Source: Axinella damicornis (lineage: Eukaryota; Porifera; Demospongiae; Axinellida; Axinellidae). From it: a stretch of DNA of 64,000 nt. The stretch spans positions 2,536,744 to 2,600,743 of the forward strand of contig OZ007516.1 in assembly GCA_963931865.1 (NCBI GenBank). Reading direction: 5' to 3'. Positions 59,283 through 64,000 of this stretch are shown one piece after another. The first letter of the stretch is position 1. Every line of letters starts with the position of its first letter. A model generated the notes under the pieces. That model worked only from the letters and a program-made list of their open reading frames with translations, was not told the origin of the DNA and did no database searches. A program made the translations under genes and the position numbers.

Positions 59283-60103
59283 CTACAAGACCCCTTCTGA
59301 ATTAATAGCTGAAGAATGATGGCAAACCTGTATTTCCCAATGGTTTTCTGCTGCTTCACAGCTTTGAAGACCTAGTTTCAAAGTTCACATGAATGACCTC
59401 ATTTCGATGTGAGAAGGTGGTCAACAGGTTGTTGAGTCAACAGCCATGTGGTTAGCTTTGATCTCTCCACTATTGCAGATCCAGGCAACATACCAAATGT
59501 GCACCATTACCATATTTGTGATGACATTACTAGCCACATCCACATGACGTCATTCATGTGATCCTAAATCATTGGCCCCGCTGGACCTGTTCCACTGCCC
59601 CTGATAGGTATGGATTCAGACATTAGGTTTCTCTCCATATGAGTCTCCTGCCTTATCAGGCTCCATGGATTCTTGCTTATTGCGTGGTTTTTGGTGTATT
59701 ACACAATATCCAGCTATTTGTATGAGTTTTCATGCAAGCGCTGAAGTCTTCTTGAATCCTTCTGCTGCTCCCTCTGCTGTTTTCTTTCTTGTTGTCCTGA
59801 TGACTGTTCTGATGCTGTTCATCGCCTCCGGCCCTAGCCTTATGTAGCTCTGGTGCTCGCTCGCATCTCACTGTACTTAAGGTCTAGGTCGAGCTAGGAT
59901 GTACATATTAGTATGCCAACTTCACCTTGGTTTTACACAGACATAGATCATTGTGTTCCTGATGATAATATGAAAGTGAAACCTCAAAACTCCACCCATG
60001 TATATTCAATTACATCATAACTATTACATGATGTCAGTGGGTGGGACCGGCGTTGCCAACATAAACATACAGAAAGACTGATATACGGATTACGTGCCGG
60101 TTA

Positions 60104-60561
60104 CAGTGGCGGATCTAGGGGGGGGCCGGTGCCCCCCCCTTTTGCTTCTTCATCACTTTATTTTCCTCCTTACTAACTTGCTGCCGCTACGTTGCAACTC
60201 CTGGGCTGGCCTCCTCAGCTCGCAATACCGTGCGTTGCCTGAAACCGAACGGCTTGGGAACGAGACCACAATCTAGTATACCCCTCCGTGTACGTACGTA
60301 TTACGTTCGTGAGCGAAATTTGAGCAAGGAAGAAGCTCATGGCGGCCCTGCATGCTGGGACCTGCAATCCTCGTACATCTGGAACTTGCAGTGCAAAGCG
60401 CGAAGGTGCCACGAGAGCCCATCCTGAGAAGTGAAAAATGAAGGCGAAAAATTATTTCCACGCTTCGCGCAGACTGATCAGCGCTACGTGCCTCTATGCA
60501 CTGCCTCCGGCAGCATTAATATATAGTGCCCTCCCTTTCATAAATCCTGTATCCGCCCCTG
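60104..60561. mobile_element. DNA-transposon remnant with CAGTGGCGGAT termini
   Basis: Left end CAGTGGCGGATCTAGGGGGG, right end inverted as CAGGGGCGGATACAGGAT, flanked by GGTTA on both sides (5-bp target duplication). CAGTGGCGGATC-type ends are widespread in animal DNA transposons. It is 458 bp with no transposase and carries a TAGCC-type half-site at about 60250, suggesting a nested insertion. Confidence 0.75.
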
Positions 60562-62629
60562 GGTTAGCTAGAGCGTTTTGAGTGGTACCGTTCAAACGTA
60601 CACATAACCAACTCAAAACCTACCTGGTAGATTTCTCAAACTCAGCTGGGAAGTTGCTCCGGAGATGGCAAGTGGGAGCATAGTTTCTGTCACAGCAACT
60701 CCTACGAGCAATATTTCCACAATCTACCCGGTAGGCAGACGCAGCCATTCGTACACTTTGGATTGCCACCGGTAAGGTCAAGAATACCAAAGCACACGTA
60801 TTCCGTATCGCTCGACTTTTTGTTCACTCTCTGATTTGCGGCCATATCAACCACAAAGGCCTGAAAGTCACGGGACAAGTGACCATGCCCCACTATTCTC
60901 ATGGGGTTGTTTGACGGTTTCCAACGAACAAACTCGTCTGTACAGCAGACAGGGCACCTCAGACATCGCCGTCTAATGCTAGATTGCTAGCGCTTTGCAA
61001 TTGCTTGAAGATGGATGCTGTATACAGTCCAATAAAACACGAAATCAGTATTCATGCCATTCCGTAACGTAATAAACCAACCGCAATCAGTAGTGCCGTG
61101 TGCAATCGTTTCCATAGATACGTACAGTGCGCGAAATTCTTGCTGTGGTCAACTCGATCCAGGCCTTACAATCACTGAGATTGCAAAAAAATGTTCTGTT
61201 AAAATGACCTCTAAGAGGTAACGTTAGCTACTCCAGTTTCAGCGCACACTAGAGCATAAATGACGTCAGTGTGCACTCCTGCTACATGTCAATTGAACTG
61301 GTACGTATATACTATGAAGAGAATTCCACAACATACTACCCAACCATCCTCCCTCACAATTCCATCAAGCTTCAATGAGCATCCGTCTGCTAGCTATTAT
61401 CCGAATGGTATTTGTTGAATTTCTGTACCATCCCCCTCTGGGGATAAGTATTGGTATTTGAGAGTTATCGGGCTTAAGCGATGAGGGGGAAGTAGCTGAG
61501 TGAGCTTGTACTGGTATCTGTAGCATGATGTGTGGGTGAGTCTAATTATTAAGCCATAGAAGTGAAGCCATACGTCATCAAGGAAGTAATAGTAGTGTAA
61601 ACCAGGGTATTACATGTAGTCAATGTCTACAGTGATGAGGGCTACCTGCATGGTGATGGGAAGGCTTTCATCTCTCCATGCCATTTGCGCAATAGAGACT
61701 GCTTAAGTGATCGGGATCGGAGAGTGGCGAAGACGCAAATTAGCTGAAGGAACGCAAGCATGCAATCACGAGCAAGAAAGACAGCGGTACCAAGACTGGT
61801 TCTTGTCTGTATTCGCTGGTGTATACTTGATGCTACCGTAGAGTATGTATCAAGCACCCACCCCTCTATCCACGCGAAAGTTACTGCACAGGGTTCAAAA
61901 GCAGTGTAGTAAGGGCCCACCCATCACAATAGTCTTGAGCAGCATTTCTACCTTAGCTTAACCTTTAGGTAAGGTTGTGCATCCGATTACAGAGCTACGG
62001 CGTGCTTTTTCTGTCAAGCGTTTCTTCTCAAGGACTTCACAAAGACACTTGAAAAATGGACTTATATATTCATAGCAGGTCATTGTCACATTGATATTCA
62101 CAGCTTACCACAGCTCTTGTTGTTATACAGCGCTGAATGGGTGGGCGGATACTACATGCCTAATTAGTCTGAGTACGTATCTAGCGCCCACCCCCCTTGC
62201 CCACCCCCTCTGTTCATCCGTGTTCTAATGTCCCCAAACCCTGGGCTCTTAATACGTACTTTACAGTAATACATTTGCTGAATTGTTCTGATACCGACGT
62301 TAACTGCCTTTCCTTTCCCTAAGGACATTTTCAAACGTTCTGCTGATAGGTGAGAAAATGTCATAAACCTAGGTTGAGCTTACGTAGTAGCTAGGGTAGA
62401 GCAATCAGAAGGGAATACAACCAAGGGCGTAGCTCGATAATCACAGTACCGCTCACAGGTTCACCTAAATGATCTAACCAGTATTGTAAAATCCTAAACA
62501 GAAGCACACAGGAAAACCATAGAGATAAGGGGAGCCCCGCCCCCAACCAGGTGGCAGGGATCAACTCTTGCCTGAGTTCATCCCCAAAAGCATGATCTAG
62601 GTGACAAAGACCATAAACACACACATCAT
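60562..62629. other. Region without recognisable genes
   Basis: AT-balanced unique DNA. Short unrecognised frames only (61642-61920 and 62164-62364 on minus). Two similar segments near 61855 and 62190 share GTATCA/TAGCACCCACCCC-type sequence and may be ends of a diverged element. Confidence 0.4.
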
Positions 62630-63234
62630 TAGCCTCAAACCCAGGCGCGGAGGAGGGGGAAAAGAGAAATCCACTGTTTGCACATGCGCTTAATTTCCTG
62701 ACATTCCGGGAATCCCGGATAAGACCACGTCATTCCCAAGACTTGTTGACGTCAGATACATGTTCGTAACCGTATCACAATCGTATTTTGTCAATAATGG
62801 CGACTTTATTCAAGATCTAGACAAGGCTGTTTCGTACCTTCAGTGACTTGGGTGTGCAGCGATGACGCTCGAACCCGAGTAGAGGGCATCTTTGAAGTGA
62901 GTATACGAAGAGACTCTGTCTACGCACTGGTTTTGGTAAGTCATTCTGTTATACCGTTCGTGTTTGATGAGAAGCTTGCCCGAGATGACAGCGTAGTAAT
63001 TGTAGTCTCATCCCTCATGGCACTGATGACAGACCAAGTTCCAAACATGAGAGTCAAAGCTGTGATCATGTCTTTGTGGTTACATTGTGTGGTATAGATG
63101 TCATTGTTCACACTTGGAAAGTTAGCGACGTCATCTGCATAAATCCACGTGGTTTTATGTAATAATTAAGCGCATGTGCAAACAGTGGATACCAGTCGCT
63201 CTTTCCCCCTCCTCCGCACCTGGGTTCGAGGCTA
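62630..63234. mobile_element. 605-bp element with about 100-bp inverted arms and TAGCCTC ends
   Basis: The left arm begins TAGCCTCAAACCCAGGCGCGGAG and contains ATCCACTGTTTGCACATGCG; the right arm is its inverted counterpart, ending TCCGCACCTGGGTTCGAGGC before TAG. Arms extend inward through CCACGT and GACGTCA blocks. The ends resemble those of the short TAGCCTCGTTCCCAG hairpins, so this looks like a long relative. The interior includes an open stretch at 62843-63097 (84 codons) without recognised homology. Confidence 0.75.
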
Positions 63235-63269
63235 GCACATCATCTGTGCATGCATTTACTAACTTGCAG

Positions 63270-64000
63270 GTTTGTTTTACGGGCTCACCATGCCGATTCT
63301 ACCCGGAGTCATCAGTGGGCCAGCCACCTACTTGGCCTCACGGAGCATTCCACATGCCTAACACAGCAACCACAGGTGCTAGGATTCTGGCTCCTACAAC
63401 GGTTGTGCATCAGCCACAAGCCCATCGATTTACCGATCAGCCATTCACATCACCCCCATGGCTTGTGTACCCACAGCAAATGACACCACCACAGCTGCTT
63501 CCATCAATGCAACCGCAAACAAACTGGTCTCAACTGTCCTCGTGTGTACCATTACCACTATACCCACAGTCAAACACACCTCGCCCTCAGCTGCTTTCAC
63601 ATCCACCAACATACCAACAACCATCAACAATACACCCTCACTTCCTCAGTCTTCCCCCATGGCCCCCATTCTCGCAGCCACAGGGGACACACCATCAGGT
63701 GGGGTTTAGCCACTGGATACAGCCACAGGGGCTACTTGTCAGTTACCCGAGGTCACCATTAATGCACCATCAGCTGGCCCAACCGCAGTGGCCAGTATGC
63801 TCACAACCACAGCCATCAGGTATGCTTCCACTCACAAATCAAGATGACAATGTACAGGGAACAAATCAAACTTTTCGTTCCATGGTCCAAGTTCCACAGC
63901 CATATCAAAATGTAAGATTGAAGCCACCATCTCCAGCAAGGCAACAGCCTCATGAAAATAACCTGGTAGGTTCAGCAAGGCAACCGCAAGACGAACATCT
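63270..64000 (+). CDS. Pro/Gln-rich protein, exon running off the window
   Basis: After the acceptor TTGCAG (63269), a frame with no stop continues to the last base: about 243 codons. Composition is Pro, Gln, Ser, His and Thr with recurring blocks such as SQPQGTHHQVGFSHW, QPQWPVCSQPQPSGM, ARQQPHENN and SARQPQDEH. It begins VCFTGSPCRFYPESSVGQPP. Low complexity prevents family assignment; such regions occur in RNA-binding, transcription and scaffold proteins. Its upstream exon was not found and would lie left of the inverted-repeat element at 62630-63234. Confidence 0.7.

Overview
The window is animal nuclear DNA, most likely from a sponge (demosponge). It is intron-rich: one gene has 26 small exons with GT-AG introns, many of them 70-300 bp. 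The genes are metazoan (integrin beta, the minor-spliceosome protein PDCD7, an HSPA12-type Hsp70, a Mieap-domain protein, an M14 carboxypeptidase). Introns and intergenic DNA are full of microsatellites, minisatellites and small inverted-repeat elements. The sponge assignment is inference; a cnidarian or another early animal cannot be excluded. All exon models were read by eye from splice signals, phase and family resemblance, so single-base errors at junctions are possible.

Layout. 0.3-10.8 kb: complete integrin beta gene (+). 12.2-12.8 kb: 3' part of an unidentified small gene (+). 13.3 kb: orphan duplicate of the integrin PSI exon. 13.8-19.4 kb: dihydroxyacetone-kinase (DhaK/DAK1) gene (-); one intron carries four near-identical tandem copies of a 600-bp TTAA-flanked, piggyBac-like element. 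20.3-22.0 kb: Mieap C-terminal-domain protein (-), head to head with an HSPA12-like chaperone (+, 22.2-26.6 kb). 27.2-28.1 kb: intronless GIDE/MUL1-like membrane protein without a RING (-). 29.4 and 41.4 kb: two divergent copies of a small hydrophobic protein bracketing two tandem, intronless ~1260-residue beta-helix/multi-pass receptor-like genes (-, 31.0-34.7 and 36.0-39.8 kb). 40.5 kb: tRNA-derived SINE. 42.6-47.1 kb: complete secreted M14 carboxypeptidase (-). 47.8-55.2 kb: complete PDCD7 (U11/U12-59K) gene (+). 52.2-53.3 kb: intronless 7TM receptor (-) nested in a PDCD7 intron. 55.2-63.2 kb: gene-poor and rich in foldback elements and MITEs, including a 130-bp perfect zero-loop palindrome. 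63.3 kb to the end: open Pro/Gln-rich coding exon running off the window.

Working together: no operons are expected. The clearest functional arrangements are the divergent Mieap-like/HSPA12-like pair, which share about 180 bp of upstream DNA, and the receptor cluster at 29-42 kb, which looks like a young lineage-specific expansion with a duplicated TATA promoter. The most unusual material is that receptor cluster and a family of hairpin elements ending in TAGCCTCGTTCCCAG, with at least a dozen members here.
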